A stretch of DNA of 64,000 bases, taken from Bacteroides cellulosilyticus. Lineage in GTDB: Bacteria; Bacteroidota; Bacteroidia; Bacteroidales; Bacteroidaceae. Where the stretch lies: assembly GCF_020091405.1 (NCBI RefSeq), contig NZ_CP081903.1, forward strand, positions 5,642,501-5,706,500, read 5' to 3'. A model generated the notes under the pieces. The model did no database searches and was not told the DNA's origin. It worked only from the letters and a program-made list of their open reading frames with translations. Below, one piece after another: positions 33,458-43,475 of the stretch. A program made the translations under genes and the position numbers. How positions within the stretch are numbered: position 1 is the stretch's first letter; every line of letters begins with the position of its first letter.

Positions 33458-36205
33458 TTAGAAATTAAACTTCAGTTTTACACTATAAGTACGTCCCCAA
33501 CCATAAATCACGCGTGTGGCAGTCTCCCAATCGTGATTGCTTCCATCGCGGGCATCGGCTATATACTCCTGATTGAACAGGTTGTTTACATTGCCGCTCA
33601 ATGTAGCACGTATCTTACCCAAATCAAAGGTATATCCCGCACTAACATCAAATGTACTCCACGAAGGAATCTCCCAAGGTTTCTCCACCACATAAGGCTC
33701 TTTCTGTGTAGCCTGACTCGCATCAATATCATAATCAGCATAGTTGCGCGCAAAGAAGTTCCAGTCGGCATTGAGGCGCAAGCCTTTCAGCGGACGGAAT
33801 GTCAATCCTAAAGCGGCTGTGGTCTGAGCAGAACCGCCTACCTGCACATCGTCCATCTTGATAGTATACTTATACTGGTCCACATTGCTCATATCTGTAG
33901 CAATCTCACCACGGCCGCTCGCCATAATCTGTCCTTCAGTATTCATCATGAAACCCTTTGCCGTACCGCTCCAACGCCAGTCTCCCCAAGAAAACATACC
34001 GTTAACTTCCATCCAACGGAAAGGTTTAGCAGTGAAGTCAAGCTCCACACCCATGTGGTTTGCCTGCGCACCGCTCATGTTCATAGTCCAGCGTTGAGAA
34101 GCTCCATTCTCATCTTCATAAGATCCGGTATCATACAAAGCTTTGTCTTTCCACATGGTATAGTAAGCATTCACATTAGCTGTAAAATAATGGCTACGAT
34201 ATCCATAACCTAATTCAAAAGAATAAACCTTCTCGTTCTTGGCATCGGGATTGCGTTCGTGCGAACTCTGAGAATTGATAAAAGTATTATCAAAAATAGG
34301 AGCGCGACTGATGAATCCGGTATTGAAGAATACATTATTGTATTCATCGAGGTTATAGTTCAAACCCGCTTTCACGTTTCCACCCAAATAATGTTTCTTC
34401 GAAGATACCTGCTTGTCACCACTATAGTAGAAACGGTCTTTACGCCAATAGCTGGTGTTGGTAAGACCACCCGATACAAAAGCACTTACTTTATCTTTAT
34501 TATATTCCAACTGGGCAAAACCACCTTCGTACATCACAAAACCATCGTAATCGCGGCGAATCACATCACCAACGCCTAACTTCTGATTTACCCAAGAAGC
34601 AACGCCACCGTTTTGGCTATTCTCAGCCAATACTGTTTTACGGTTATAAGAGTCCACATAATACTGCCCTCCGAAAAGGTCAGTAATCACATTCTTGTGC
34701 AATCCTTTATAGTAACGGAAGTCAATACCACCATAGAAATCAAAGTAATCGCCAAGCTTGGTAGTATAGGTAGAAATCAAACCTGTCCAGAAGTGGTCGT
34801 TCGAAGCTTTGTTCATAATCATCAGCGAACCATTATAATTGGGCATACCGCTTACGTTCACCGGATTAGTATAGTTATCAGCATTGAGTTTATCCACAGC
34901 ATCGTAATCGAATGTACCGTCAGGACAGCGGAACTGAGTATTCACCGTACCATCACTGCCCGTACCATACCAAGAGCTGCTGTAACCTGTCACACCTGTA
35001 CCACTATAACCTGCACCCGTACCGATAGACATATAAGCAGCCGTACTGAGGCTTGACTTATGGTCAATCTGCCACAAGTGGTTGAGCGACATCTGAGGTT
35101 TGTGATACTCGTTGCGTGAAGAGTTCATCACTTGACCGTTGCGATAACCAAAAGTAGAGTTATAACGATAAGGGCTCTCTTCACCCATCCATTGTTTCAC
35201 ACGCTGATATTCCTTAATACTCAGCCCGTTCGGCATGCTACGCTGATTATGCCACTGAGGTGCACCAAAAGCGGTAAATGAAAGCTGATGATTATCGTTG
35301 AAACGCTTTGCCACACTCATAAACCAAGTGTAGGCTTCAGATTCTGTACCTTGAATATAACCGTCGCGCGAATCTCTGGCACCTAACAAAGTAAAGGCCC
35401 AGCCATCTTTTGTAAGCCCTGAAGATACACTAAACATCACCTTATTGTAGCCATCGTTACCCATGCCATAAGAAATAAATCCACCCATCTTGGCATCAGT
35501 GGTCTTGGTGATAATGTTTTGCGAACCACCCACCGAAGGAGTAGAAACCTTGCTGGCACCGAGTCCGCGCTGTATTTGAATACTGCTAGCCACGTCAATC
35601 AGACCACCCCAGTTACTCATATACACTTTCTGGTTCTCCATACCGTTCATAGGCACACCATTAATCATCATAGCCACATATTCCGACTTAAAGCCACGAA
35701 TCTTTATGTTAGAGTCACCATAACCACCACCTTCATTGGAGGCATAAACACCTGGCGTTGACTTCAAGATCTGTGGCAACTCCTGCGAACCAATCTTATC
35801 CTCAATAGATATGGGATTAACAGTAGATACAGCCACCGGAGTCTTACGGGCTACTGCCACAGACGAAGTTATCACCACGTCCTTTAACACCACTGCATCC
35901 GGCTCCATTTGAATAGCACCCAAATCAACAGAAGCACCCTTCTGCGTAATCTTCTTCTTGAGGTCTTTGAAACCTACGTACTTGAACAACAAGGTTCCAC
36001 CCTGAGCAACACTTTGCTTAAAATAACCATCAATGTCAGTCACCGTACCCTGTGAAGTGCCTTCTATCATAACGGCAGCTCCCACCAAAGGTTCGCCTGT
36101 TTCCGAGTCAACAAGCTGCCCCCTCACTGTAGTCTGGGCAAATGCCGCAGCACTGCATACAGACAGCACAGCCACCAACAGGAAATGAATTAGATGTTTT
36201 TTCAT
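33458..36205 (-). CDS. TonB-dependent outer-membrane receptor
   Basis: A 915-aa protein: signal peptide to ~23, CarboxypepD_reg-like domain ~25-110 (VRGQLVDSETGEPLVGAAV), plug domain ~120-240 (TPGVYASNEGGGYGDSNIKIRGF), then a 22-strand-type barrel ending YSVKLKFNF with terminal Phe. It lacks the length (~1000 aa) of most SusC proteins and has no SusD partner, being closer to classical TonB receptors. A perfect TATATTTG box is the complement of 36277-36284. It is the first gene of the operon with OB-fold lipoprotein and NUC1 nuclease, so the imported ligand may derive from nucleic acid. Confidence 0.88.
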   Translation of the reverse strand: MKKHLIHFLLVAVLSVCSAAAFAQTTVRGQLVDSETGEPLVGAAVMIEGTSQGTVTDIDGYFKQSVAQGGTLLFKYVGFKDLKKKITQKGASVDLGAIQMEPDAVVLKDVVITSSVAVARKTPVAVSTVNPISIEDKIGSQELPQILKSTPGVYASNEGGGYGDSNIKIRGFKSEYVAMMINGVPMNGMENQKVYMSNWGGLIDVASSIQIQRGLGASKVSTPSVGGSQNIITKTTDAKMGGFISYGMGNDGYNKVMFSVSSGLTKDGWAFTLLGARDSRDGYIQGTESEAYTWFMSVAKRFNDNHQLSFTAFGAPQWHNQRSMPNGLSIKEYQRVKQWMGEESPYRYNSTFGYRNGQVMNSSRNEYHKPQMSLNHLWQIDHKSSLSTAAYMSIGTGAGYSGTGVTGYSSSWYGTGSDGTVNTQFRCPDGTFDYDAVDKLNADNYTNPVNVSGMPNYNGSLMIMNKASNDHFWTGLISTYTTKLGDYFDFYGGIDFRYYKGLHKNVITDLFGGQYYVDSYNRKTVLAENSQNGGVASWVNQKLGVGDVIRRDYDGFVMYEGGFAQLEYNKDKVSAFVSGGLTNTSYWRKDRFYYSGDKQVSSKKHYLGGNVKAGLNYNLDEYNNVFFNTGFISRAPIFDNTFINSQSSHERNPDAKNEKVYSFELGYGYRSHYFTANVNAYYTMWKDKALYDTGSYEDENGASQRWTMNMSGAQANHMGVELDFTAKPFRWMEVNGMFSWGDWRWSGTAKGFMMNTEGQIMASGRGEIATDMSNVDQYKYTIKMDDVQVGGSAQTTAALGLTFRPLKGLRLNADWNFFARNYADYDIDASQATQKEPYVVEKPWEIPSWSTFDVSAGYTFDLGKIRATLSGNVNNLFNQEYIADARDGSNHDWETATRVIYGWGRTYSVKLKFNF

Positions 36206-36368
36206 ACTTCTGTTTTTTGTTAATTAAATGTGTTAATTACGAATGTTAATTAAGTATTAAATACTGTTTTAAGACGCAAATATAATTAATAAGATTTAGA
36301 TTTGTATTACATTTCTGCTACAAAATTTTAGGGTATATAGGAGTTATTGAAACTTTTTATAACAAAAA

Positions 36369-36393
36369 AGCTCTACAAGTTTTTTGTAGAGCT
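36369..36393 (-). terminator. Terminator of ettA
   Basis: A perfect 10-bp stem agctctacaa / ttgtagagct around a 5-nt loop, followed on the minus strand by T6, about 50 bp after the ettA stop. Confidence 0.8.
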
Positions 36394-36442
36394 TTCTATT
36401 TGTCATAAAAATATTAGTTATGCTATCAGATTCTCACTGTTA

Positions 36443-38140
36443 TCAGTCATTCATAAGCTTTCTATAACGTACACGGGTAGGTTCTTCTTTCCCTAAACGT
36501 TTCTGTTTATTTTCCTCATATTCTGAATAAGAGCCTTCGAAATAGAAGACATTGGAGTCACCTTCGAACGCAAGTATATGAGTGCAAATACGGTCGAGGA
36601 ACCAACGGTCGTGACTGATAATTACAGCACATCCGGCGAAATCTTCAAGACCTTCTTCAAGAGCGCGAAGTGTGTTCACGTCAATGTCATTGGTAGGTTC
36701 GTCCAGTAACAACACGTTGCCCTCTTCTTTCAGAGCCATAGCAAGATGCAGACGGTTACGTTCACCCCCCGAAAGTACACCGCAAAGCTTCTCCTGATCT
36801 CCACCGGAGAAGTTGAAACGTGACAGGTAGGCACGTGCATTGATATCACGTCCACCCATGCGAATCAGTTCCGTGCCACCGGAAATAACCTGGTACACGC
36901 TCTTGTTCGGGTCAATATCGCTGTGTTGCTGGTCGACATAAGCTACCTTTACGGTCTCTCCTACTTCAAACTCACCTTTATCTACCGTTTCCAGCCCCAT
37001 AATCAACCTGAACAGCGTTGTTTTACCCGCACCGTTAGGACCGATTACACCCACAATGCCGTTGGGTGGAAGCATGAAGTTAAGATCATCGAACAGAAGT
37101 TTGTCGCCATAGGCCTTTGCCACATGTTTCGCTTCGATAACCTTATTTCCAAGGCGCGGACCATTAGGGATAAAGATTTCAAGTTTTTCTTCTTTCTCCT
37201 TGATATCTTCATTCATCAGTTTATCGTAAGAATTCAAACGTGCCTTACCTTTCGCCTGACGTGCTTTAGGAGCCATACGCACCCAGTCCAACTCGCGTTC
37301 CAATGTCTTGCGACGCTTGCTGGCGGTTTTCTCTTCCATTTCCATGCGCTTGGTCTTTTGTTCCAACCAGCTGGAATAGTTACCTTTCCAGGGGATACCT
37401 TCGCCACGGTCGAGCTCAAGAATCCAACCTGCCACATGGTCGAGGAAGTAACGGTCGTGGGTTACGGCAATCACCGTACCTTCATATTGCTGCAAATGTT
37501 GTTCCAGCCAATCGATGGATTCAGCGTCAAGGTGGTTGGTAGGTTCGTCCAGCAACAGTACATCGGGCTTCTGCAACAGTAAGCGGCAAAGTGCCACACG
37601 GCGACGCTCACCTCCCGAAAGATGGTCTACAGTTGCGTCTTCGGGCGGACAACGGAGGGCATCCATAGCGCGTTCCAGTTTACTGTCGAGATTCCAGGCA
37701 TCAGTTGCATCGATGATATCCTGAAGTTCTCCCTGACGGGCAAAAAGCTTATCCATCTTGTCGGCATCCTCGTAATACTCCGGCAGACCGAATTTCTGGT
37801 TAATCTCTTCGTACTCAGCGAGTGCATCCACAATGGGTTGTACGCCTTCCATAACAATTTCTTTTACGGTTTTCGTAGGATCCAGGTAAGGTTCCTGAGC
37901 CAGATAGCCCACTGAGTAACCCGGTGAAAACACCACTTCGCCCTGATAAGACTTGTCCAACCCGGCGATAATCTTCAGCAAGGTAGATTTACCGGAGCCA
38001 TTCAAACCGATGATGCCAATCTTTGCACCATAAAAGAACGAAAGGTAGATGTTCTTCAGCACCTGCTTGTTGTTCTGTTGAATGGTCTTGTTCAGCCCTA
38101 CCATAGAAAAGATAATCTTTTTATCGTCAACTGTTGCCAT
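36443..38140 (-). CDS. ettA: Energy-dependent translational throttle protein EttA (ABC-F)
   Basis: A 565-aa soluble ABC-F ATPase with two nucleotide-binding domains: Walker A IGLNGSGKST near 43-52 and GPNGAGKTT near 360, signatures LSGGERRR near 174 and LSGGERNR near 460, and Walker B LLLDEPTNHLD near 195 and LLLDEPTNDID near 480. The inter-domain linker is basic and includes an EttA-like ARQAKGKARL block. EttA binds the ribosomal E site and couples translation to ATP/ADP. Length and motif pattern fit EttA better than drug-resistance ABC-F proteins. Confidence 0.92.
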   Translation of the reverse strand: MATVDDKKIIFSMVGLNKTIQQNNKQVLKNIYLSFFYGAKIGIIGLNGSGKSTLLKIIAGLDKSYQGEVVFSPGYSVGYLAQEPYLDPTKTVKEIVMEGVQPIVDALAEYEEINQKFGLPEYYEDADKMDKLFARQGELQDIIDATDAWNLDSKLERAMDALRCPPEDATVDHLSGGERRRVALCRLLLQKPDVLLLDEPTNHLDAESIDWLEQHLQQYEGTVIAVTHDRYFLDHVAGWILELDRGEGIPWKGNYSSWLEQKTKRMEMEEKTASKRRKTLERELDWVRMAPKARQAKGKARLNSYDKLMNEDIKEKEEKLEIFIPNGPRLGNKVIEAKHVAKAYGDKLLFDDLNFMLPPNGIVGVIGPNGAGKTTLFRLIMGLETVDKGEFEVGETVKVAYVDQQHSDIDPNKSVYQVISGGTELIRMGGRDINARAYLSRFNFSGGDQEKLCGVLSGGERNRLHLAMALKEEGNVLLLDEPTNDIDVNTLRALEEGLEDFAGCAVIISHDRWFLDRICTHILAFEGDSNVFYFEGSYSEYEENKQKRLGKEEPTRVRYRKLMND

Positions 38141-38228
38141 AAAGTTTTTAAGTGTATTATATTAATAATGTATATGCTATTCTCATTCGATGAATATCGG
38201 GCAAAGATAGCAAAAAAAGAGATATTCT

Positions 38229-38259
38229 TTTGCATTTTCAAAAAATGTCTCTATCTTTG
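38229..38259 (+). promoter_or_regulatory. Promoter of tRNA-Lys
   Basis: TTTG at 38229-38232, a 19-bp spacer and TATCTTTG at 38252-38259, a perfect match to both Bacteroides boxes, 26 bp before the mature tRNA. Confidence 0.8.
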
Positions 38260-38285
38260 CGCCCGCTTAACAGCAATAAAGGATT

Positions 38286-38358
38286 GATTCAGTAGCTCAG
38301 CAGGTAGAGCACAACACTTTTAATGTTGGGGTCCTGGGTTCGAGCCCCAGCTGGATCA
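38286..38358 (+). tRNA. tRNA-Lys (anticodon TTT)
   Basis: A 73-nt cloverleaf: acceptor GATTCAG pairs with CTGGATC (one G-T), D stem GCTC/GAGC, anticodon stem CAACA/TGTTG with loop CTTTTAA, T stem CTGGG/CCCAG with loop TTCGAGC, discriminator A. The CCA end is not encoded. It is transcribed alone from its own promoter and ends at the terminator that follows. Confidence 0.97.
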
Positions 38359-38361
38359 CAG

Positions 38362-38400
38362 AAAAGAAAAAGCCTCTGCAAGTCAGAGGCTTTTTCTTTT
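38362..38400 (+). terminator. Terminator after tRNA-Lys
   Basis: A 16-bp perfect stem (38362-38377 with 38385-38400) whose right arm is agaggcttttt and then cttttt. Confidence 0.9.
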
Positions 38401-38528
38401 TGATAGCAATTTCAATCTCCACTAAATCCGTCAGACAGGCTCCCTACCAGTAGAGCTCAGGAAACAGTTTCAAAAGTTAAATAAAAACAATCGCTCACCT
38501 TTTCCAAAAGATTTCGTACTTTTACAAC

Positions 38529-38548
38529 GTCTGACATTAGTGTCAGAC
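38529..38548. promoter_or_regulatory. Candidate TetR operator upstream of the activase gene
   Basis: A perfect dyad gtctgaca-ttag-tgtcagac, 50 bp before the activase start. Dyad size is typical of TetR operators, and a TetR-family gene closes the same operon. It is the only strong palindrome in this leader. Confidence 0.6.
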
Positions 38549-38597
38549 TAATATATCTGATTTTATTATTTATATACCAAATCAGCAGAATTCTATT

Positions 38598-41500
38598 ATG
38601 GATACTTACAAAGTCGGCCTGGATATCGGCTCTACTACCGCTAAAATAATAGTGCTGGATAAGAGTGAGAGAAATGTCCTTTTCTGCAAATATGAAAGGC
38701 ATCAGGCAAAAGTTCAGGAATGCCTACTGGCATTTTTCCATCAGCTGAAAGAACAGATGGACGATGTTACTTTATCAATCAATATCACCGGTTCAGTAGG
38801 CATGGGAATTGCAGAGAAATACTCTCTGCCTTTCGTGCAGGAAGTGGTAGCGGCAGCCCAATATATCCGGCAGAATCATCCCGGAATATCTTCCATGATC
38901 GACATCGGAGGAGAAGATGCCAAAGTCGTCTTCTTCCAGAATAATCAAGCCACCGATTTACGGATGAACGGAAACTGTGCCGGAGGAACAGGGGCATTTA
39001 TCGATCAGATGGCCATATTATTGGGAGTATCGATGGATGAACTGAACGGACTAGCTCTCCGGGCAACACGAGTGCATCCGATAGCTTCCCGATGTGGTGT
39101 ATTCTGTAAGACGGATATTCAGAATCTGATAGCCAAGAATATACCGAAAGAAGATATCGCGGCTTCTATTTTCCATGCTGTAACGGTGCAAACCATCGTT
39201 ACACTTGCACACGGATGTGATATTGTTGCTCCGATATTACTTTGTGGAGGACCGTTGACATTTATTCCGGCACTCAGAAAATCATTCGCCAACTATTTGC
39301 AGTTATCAGAGGAGAACGATTTTCTGCTGCCGGAGAAAAGTAATCTTATTCCAGCCTGGGGAGCAGCACTGGCAGAGAACTCCCGGAAAATGAAGATAAC
39401 TGAGTTAATCGGACTTCTGGAAAATCTATCAGAAAAGGCATACCAGCCACAAAATAGCCTTCCACCTTTTTTCAAGGATGAAACGGAATATCTGCAATGG
39501 AAGGACAGATTGGCACAATATGATGTGCAGCGGACGGAATTAACATCCGGAATACAACAGGCTACCATAGGAATAGATTCCGGCTCTACCACTACCAAAA
39601 TAGTAGTGCTTGATGAAAATAACCATATCCTGTACTCCTACTATCACGACAACAAAGGAAATCCGATAAAAGCCGTGGAAGAGGGATTGCAGAAACTGCA
39701 TAAAGAATGTCAGAAAAAAGGGGCAATCCTACAAATCAAAGGAGGATGTTCCACCGGATATGGAGAGGATCTGATAAAAGCTGCCTTCCAAATGGATGCC
39801 GGTATCATTGAAACCATAGCCCATTACATGGCTGCCAAACATATAAATAAGGATGTGTCTTTCATCCTGGATATCGGCGGACAGGATATGAAAGCCATTT
39901 TCACAAATGGCGGAATTATCAACCGGATTGAAATAAACGAGGCTTGCTCATCCGGATGCGGTTCTTTTATCAGCACCTTTGCACAGTCACTGGACTACAA
40001 AGTGGAGGACTTCGCCAAAGCGGCTTGTTTATCAAAGGCTCCGTGTGATTTGGGAACACGCTGCACCGTTTTCATGAATTCCAAAGTGAAACAAGTGCTC
40101 CGTGAAGGGGCATCCGTGGCGGATATAGCGGCCGGTCTTTCTTACTCTGTCCTAAAGAACTGCCTGTACAAGGTGCTTCAACTTAAAAAGCCGGATGAAC
40201 TTGGAAAACATATCGTGGTGCAAGGTGGAACCATGCGCAATGATGCCATCGTACGAGGTCTGGAGAAGCTGACAGGAAAAGAAGTATTCCGTAGCGATTG
40301 TCCCGAATTAATGGGTGCTTTAGGCTGTGCACTTTATGCAAAGCAACTTAAGACGGCCGAAGTAACAAATCTGGAAGATATGATGCATCAGGCCCAATTC
40401 ACTTCCCGACAGGTTCAGTGCAACGGATGTGAAAACCAATGTGCCATCACCCGGTACACCTTCGGCAGTGGAGAACATTATTTCTCCGGCAATAAATGCG
40501 AAAAGGTGTTTACCAATAAAGGGAATGTTTCGGAGAAAGGCGTAAATGCTTATGAAAAGAAAATCGAACTCCTGTTTGACCGGCAAGTAAATATAGCCGC
40601 TCCACTACTGACCATAGGTATTCCTCGCTGCCTGAATATGTACGAAGAATATCCCTTCTGGCATTCTTTGTTCACTGAGTGTGGCATCCGGGTATGCCTG
40701 TCGGATGCTTCGACGTTCAATAAATATGAGAAGGCGGCCAATATGGTAATGTCCGACAATATCTGTTTCCCTGCAAAACTGGTGCACAGCCATATCCAAA
40801 ACCTTATCGAATACAAAGTAGACCGGATATTTATGCCGTTTGTCATATTCGAAGAAATCGATAAGCAACAACAGAACAGTTACAACTGCCCCATTGTGTC
40901 CGGATACTCACAGGTTATCAAGAATGTCCAGACAGATAATTTACCGATTGACCATCCGGCCATCACTTTCAAGGATACAGGATTGCTGTATAAGCAATGC
41001 CGTGACTACCTGAGCACACTGGGCGTACAAGAGCAGGTAGTAAAGAAAGCATTCGACCATGCACTGAAAGCACAAGACGATTTTGAAAAAGAACTTATCG
41101 CCTATAACCGGCAAATAGTTGAAGAAGGAAATAAGAGGCAGAAGCTGATTATTCTCCTTGCCGGACGTCCATATCATTCGGACCCGTTGGTACAACATAA
41201 GATTTCGAATATGATCAGTGCTATGGGCGTTTATGTAATTACAGATGATATCGTCCGTCATCAGGATATTCCACTGAAAGAGGTGAATTTTCTGGCTCAA
41301 TGGGCATTTACCAACCGTATTTTGAAATCAGCCAAATGGGCAGCGCAGCAGGGAAACCACGTGCAATATATGCAGCTGACTTCTTTCGGATGTGGACCGG
41401 ATGCTTTTCTGATAGACGAAATTCGCACTTTACTGAAACAATACAATAAAAATCTTACTTTATTGAAGATAGACGACGTAAGTAACACCGGTTCCATCAA

Positions 41501-42803
41501 ACTGCGTGTACGTTCGCTGGTAGAGAGTCTGCACATCAGTTTGCAACAAGCTGAAGAGAGACAGGTACAGAAACCTTTATCCCTCCCTCCTTTCACCCAA
41601 AAGGACAGAAAGAAGAAGATTATCGCCCCATTCTTCACCCCTTTTATATCACCACTTATTCCTTCCATTTTTAAAGTGGCAGGATATGAAATGGAGACTC
41701 TGCCCATAAGCGATGAATGTTCGTGCGACTGGGGTTTGAAGTATTCCAACAATGAAGTTTGCTACCCGGCTACACTGATTGTGGGTGACATCGTGAAAGC
41801 TTTTAAAGAAGGACGATATGATCCGGACAACACTTGTGTAGCCATTACGCAGACGGGAGGGCAATGCCGTGCCAGCAACTACATCTCTTTAATAAAAAAA
41901 GCATTGATAGAAAACGGATACACTCATACTCCCATTCTGGCAATAGCATTCGGCAGCGGAATAGATAATCAGCAACCCGGCTTCAAAGTAAATTGGCTGA
42001 AAGTATTGCCAATAGCGCTTGCCGTTGTTCTATACAGCGACTGCATAGCTAAATTCTATTACGCCGCCGTTGTCCGTGAGAAAAAGCCGGGACAGGCAGC
42101 TAAATTAAAAGATATGTACCTGGAAGCGGCAAAGCCTCTTATCCTGAAAAACAGACCGGAAGATTTGCTCAGTTATTTATCTCTGGCAGTTGACGAATTC
42201 AATCAGATCTGTCAGCAAAAATCATGTCCTAAGGTGGGTGTGGTAGGAGAAATCTTCCTAAAGTTCAATCCTTTTGCACAAAAAGATATCACCACATGGC
42301 TCATAGACAGAGGTATAGAGGTGGTTCCTCCATTAATGACAGACTTTTTCATGCAAAGTTTCGTCAATATGAAAGTAAATCAGGATAGCCATATAAAAAA
42401 GAAATATATTCCTGATTTCGCTATCGACTGGCTTTATGGAAAAGTTCAGAAACAGATTGATAAAATCAACAAGATAGGAAAAGCCTTCCTTTACTTTCAA
42501 CCCTTTGAAAATATTTACGAGAAAGCGGAAAAAGCCAAGCAGGTTATCTCGCTGAACACGCAGTTCGGTGAAGGCTGGCTGATTGCCGGAGAGATGTCGT
42601 CTTTTGCCAGTCAGGGTATCAATCATGTCATCAGTTTGCAACCATTCGGGTGTATAGCTAACCATATTGTGGAAAAAGGAATAGAAAAACGCATAAAGTC
42701 TGTCTACCCTCAGATAAATATATTATCTTTAGATTTTGACAGTAGCGTCAGCGATGTGAATATCACCAATCGCCTGTTACTTTTTGTTGATAACATAAAA
42801 TAA
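38598..42803 (+). CDS. Giant acyl-CoA dehydratase activase-like protein (double BcrAD/BadFG ATPase plus DUF2229)
   Basis: A 1401-aa protein. Two ASKHA ATPase units: the first begins GLDIGSTTAKIIVLD (7-21) with GNCAGGTGAFIDQ near 130 and Cys-containing ASRCGVFCKTD near 165; the second begins GIDSGSTTTKIVVLD near 324 with ACSSGCGSFI near 450 and GTRCTVFMNSK near 482. Conserved cysteines are the likely 4Fe-4S ligands. A Cys-rich CNGCENQCAI (~614) follows, then DUF2229-like and dehydratase-component-like regions (SYNCPIVSGY, GGQCRASNYI) to the end. The family activates 2-hydroxyacyl-CoA dehydratases by ATP-driven electron transfer. No such dehydratase is in the window; the substrate is unknown. 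Confidence 0.85.
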   Translation: MDTYKVGLDIGSTTAKIIVLDKSERNVLFCKYERHQAKVQECLLAFFHQLKEQMDDVTLSINITGSVGMGIAEKYSLPFVQEVVAAAQYIRQNHPGISSMIDIGGEDAKVVFFQNNQATDLRMNGNCAGGTGAFIDQMAILLGVSMDELNGLALRATRVHPIASRCGVFCKTDIQNLIAKNIPKEDIAASIFHAVTVQTIVTLAHGCDIVAPILLCGGPLTFIPALRKSFANYLQLSEENDFLLPEKSNLIPAWGAALAENSRKMKITELIGLLENLSEKAYQPQNSLPPFFKDETEYLQWKDRLAQYDVQRTELTSGIQQATIGIDSGSTTTKIVVLDENNHILYSYYHDNKGNPIKAVEEGLQKLHKECQKKGAILQIKGGCSTGYGEDLIKAAFQMDAGIIETIAHYMAAKHINKDVSFILDIGGQDMKAIFTNGGIINRIEINEACSSGCGSFISTFAQSLDYKVEDFAKAACLSKAPCDLGTRCTVFMNSKVKQVLREGASVADIAAGLSYSVLKNCLYKVLQLKKPDELGKHIVVQGGTMRNDAIVRGLEKLTGKEVFRSDCPELMGALGCALYAKQLKTAEVTNLEDMMHQAQFTSRQVQCNGCENQCAITRYTFGSGEHYFSGNKCEKVFTNKGNVSEKGVNAYEKKIELLFDRQVNIAAPLLTIGIPRCLNMYEEYPFWHSLFTECGIRVCLSDASTFNKYEKAANMVMSDNICFPAKLVHSHIQNLIEYKVDRIFMPFVIFEEIDKQQQNSYNCPIVSGYSQVIKNVQTDNLPIDHPAITFKDTGLLYKQCRDYLSTLGVQEQVVKKAFDHALKAQDDFEKELIAYNRQIVEEGNKRQKLIILLAGRPYHSDPLVQHKISNMISAMGVYVITDDIVRHQDIPLKEVNFLAQWAFTNRILKSAKWAAQQGNHVQYMQLTSFGCGPDAFLIDEIRTLLKQYNKNLTLLKIDDVSNTGSIKLRVRSLVESLHISLQQAEERQVQKPLSLPPFTQKDRKKKIIAPFFTPFISPLIPSIFKVAGYEMETLPISDECSCDWGLKYSNNEVCYPATLIVGDIVKAFKEGRYDPDNTCVAITQTGGQCRASNYISLIKKALIENGYTHTPILAIAFGSGIDNQQPGFKVNWLKVLPIALAVVLYSDCIAKFYYAAVVREKKPGQAAKLKDMYLEAAKPLILKNRPEDLLSYLSLAVDEFNQICQQKSCPKVGVVGEIFLKFNPFAQKDITTWLIDRGIEVVPPLMTDFFMQSFVNMKVNQDSHIKKKYIPDFAIDWLYGKVQKQIDKINKIGKAFLYFQPFENIYEKAEKAKQVISLNTQFGEGWLIAGEMSSFASQGINHVISLQPFGCIANHIVEKGIEKRIKSVYPQINILSLDFDSSVSDVNITNRLLLFVDNIK

Positions 42804-42811
42804 ATAAGACC

Positions 42812-43438
42812 ATGGGAGCTACAGAAAACAATGAGTTGGAATATCAAATAATTGAAACAGCGAAACAGCTTTTTATAGAAAAAGGCTTCGTTGAAACCAG
42901 CATGAGTGATATTGCCGCAAAAGTAGGAATAAACCGTCCTACCCTACACTACTATTTCAGGACAAAAGACAGAATGTTTCAGGCTGTATTCGGTTCGATA
43001 GTGATGTCGCTATTACCGAAAGTACAGGAAATAATACAGCAGGAACTTCCGTTCATAGATCGCGTAAGTCTTATATTGGATAAGTATATATCACTCTTCA
43101 CCGAAAACCCTGACATTCCAAAGTTTATATGCGGGGAAATACAGCGCGATGTCAACCACCTGCTTGATGCAGCTAAGGAAATGCAGTTTGAAAGAACGTT
43201 CCTGATAATAAAGGAACGACTGCTCATGGAAATGGAAGCAGGCAGACTAAAGAAAGTACCCATACATACAGTATTCATAACTTTCTATGGTTTGCTTACT
43301 TTTCCTTTGATTACAAAAAATTTGATCACCAGCATATTCCTGAAAGATACTACCGATTTTTCGGTTTTTATGCTGGAGTGGAAGCAATATATTCTTTTTC
43401 ACTTGATGAATTTGCTGGGTATTGAGAAGGAAAATTGA
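42812..43438 (+). CDS. TetR/AcrR-family transcriptional regulator
   Basis: A 208-aa protein with the N-terminal TetR DNA-binding domain (IIETAKQLFIEKGFVETSM, then DIAAKVGINRPTLHYYF at ~30-48) and a helical ligand domain. It starts 8 nt after the activase stop, so the two are almost certainly co-transcribed, and probably binds the dyad at 38529-38548 to control its own operon. The ligand is unknown; an acyl-CoA would suit the partner. Confidence 0.9.
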   Translation: MGATENNELEYQIIETAKQLFIEKGFVETSMSDIAAKVGINRPTLHYYFRTKDRMFQAVFGSIVMSLLPKVQEIIQQELPFIDRVSLILDKYISLFTENPDIPKFICGEIQRDVNHLLDAAKEMQFERTFLIIKERLLMEMEAGRLKKVPIHTVFITFYGLLTFPLITKNLITSIFLKDTTDFSVFMLEWKQYILFHLMNLLGIEKEN

Positions 43439-43475
43439 TTGTTACTCATATACATAACCGATAAAAAAGTATAGT

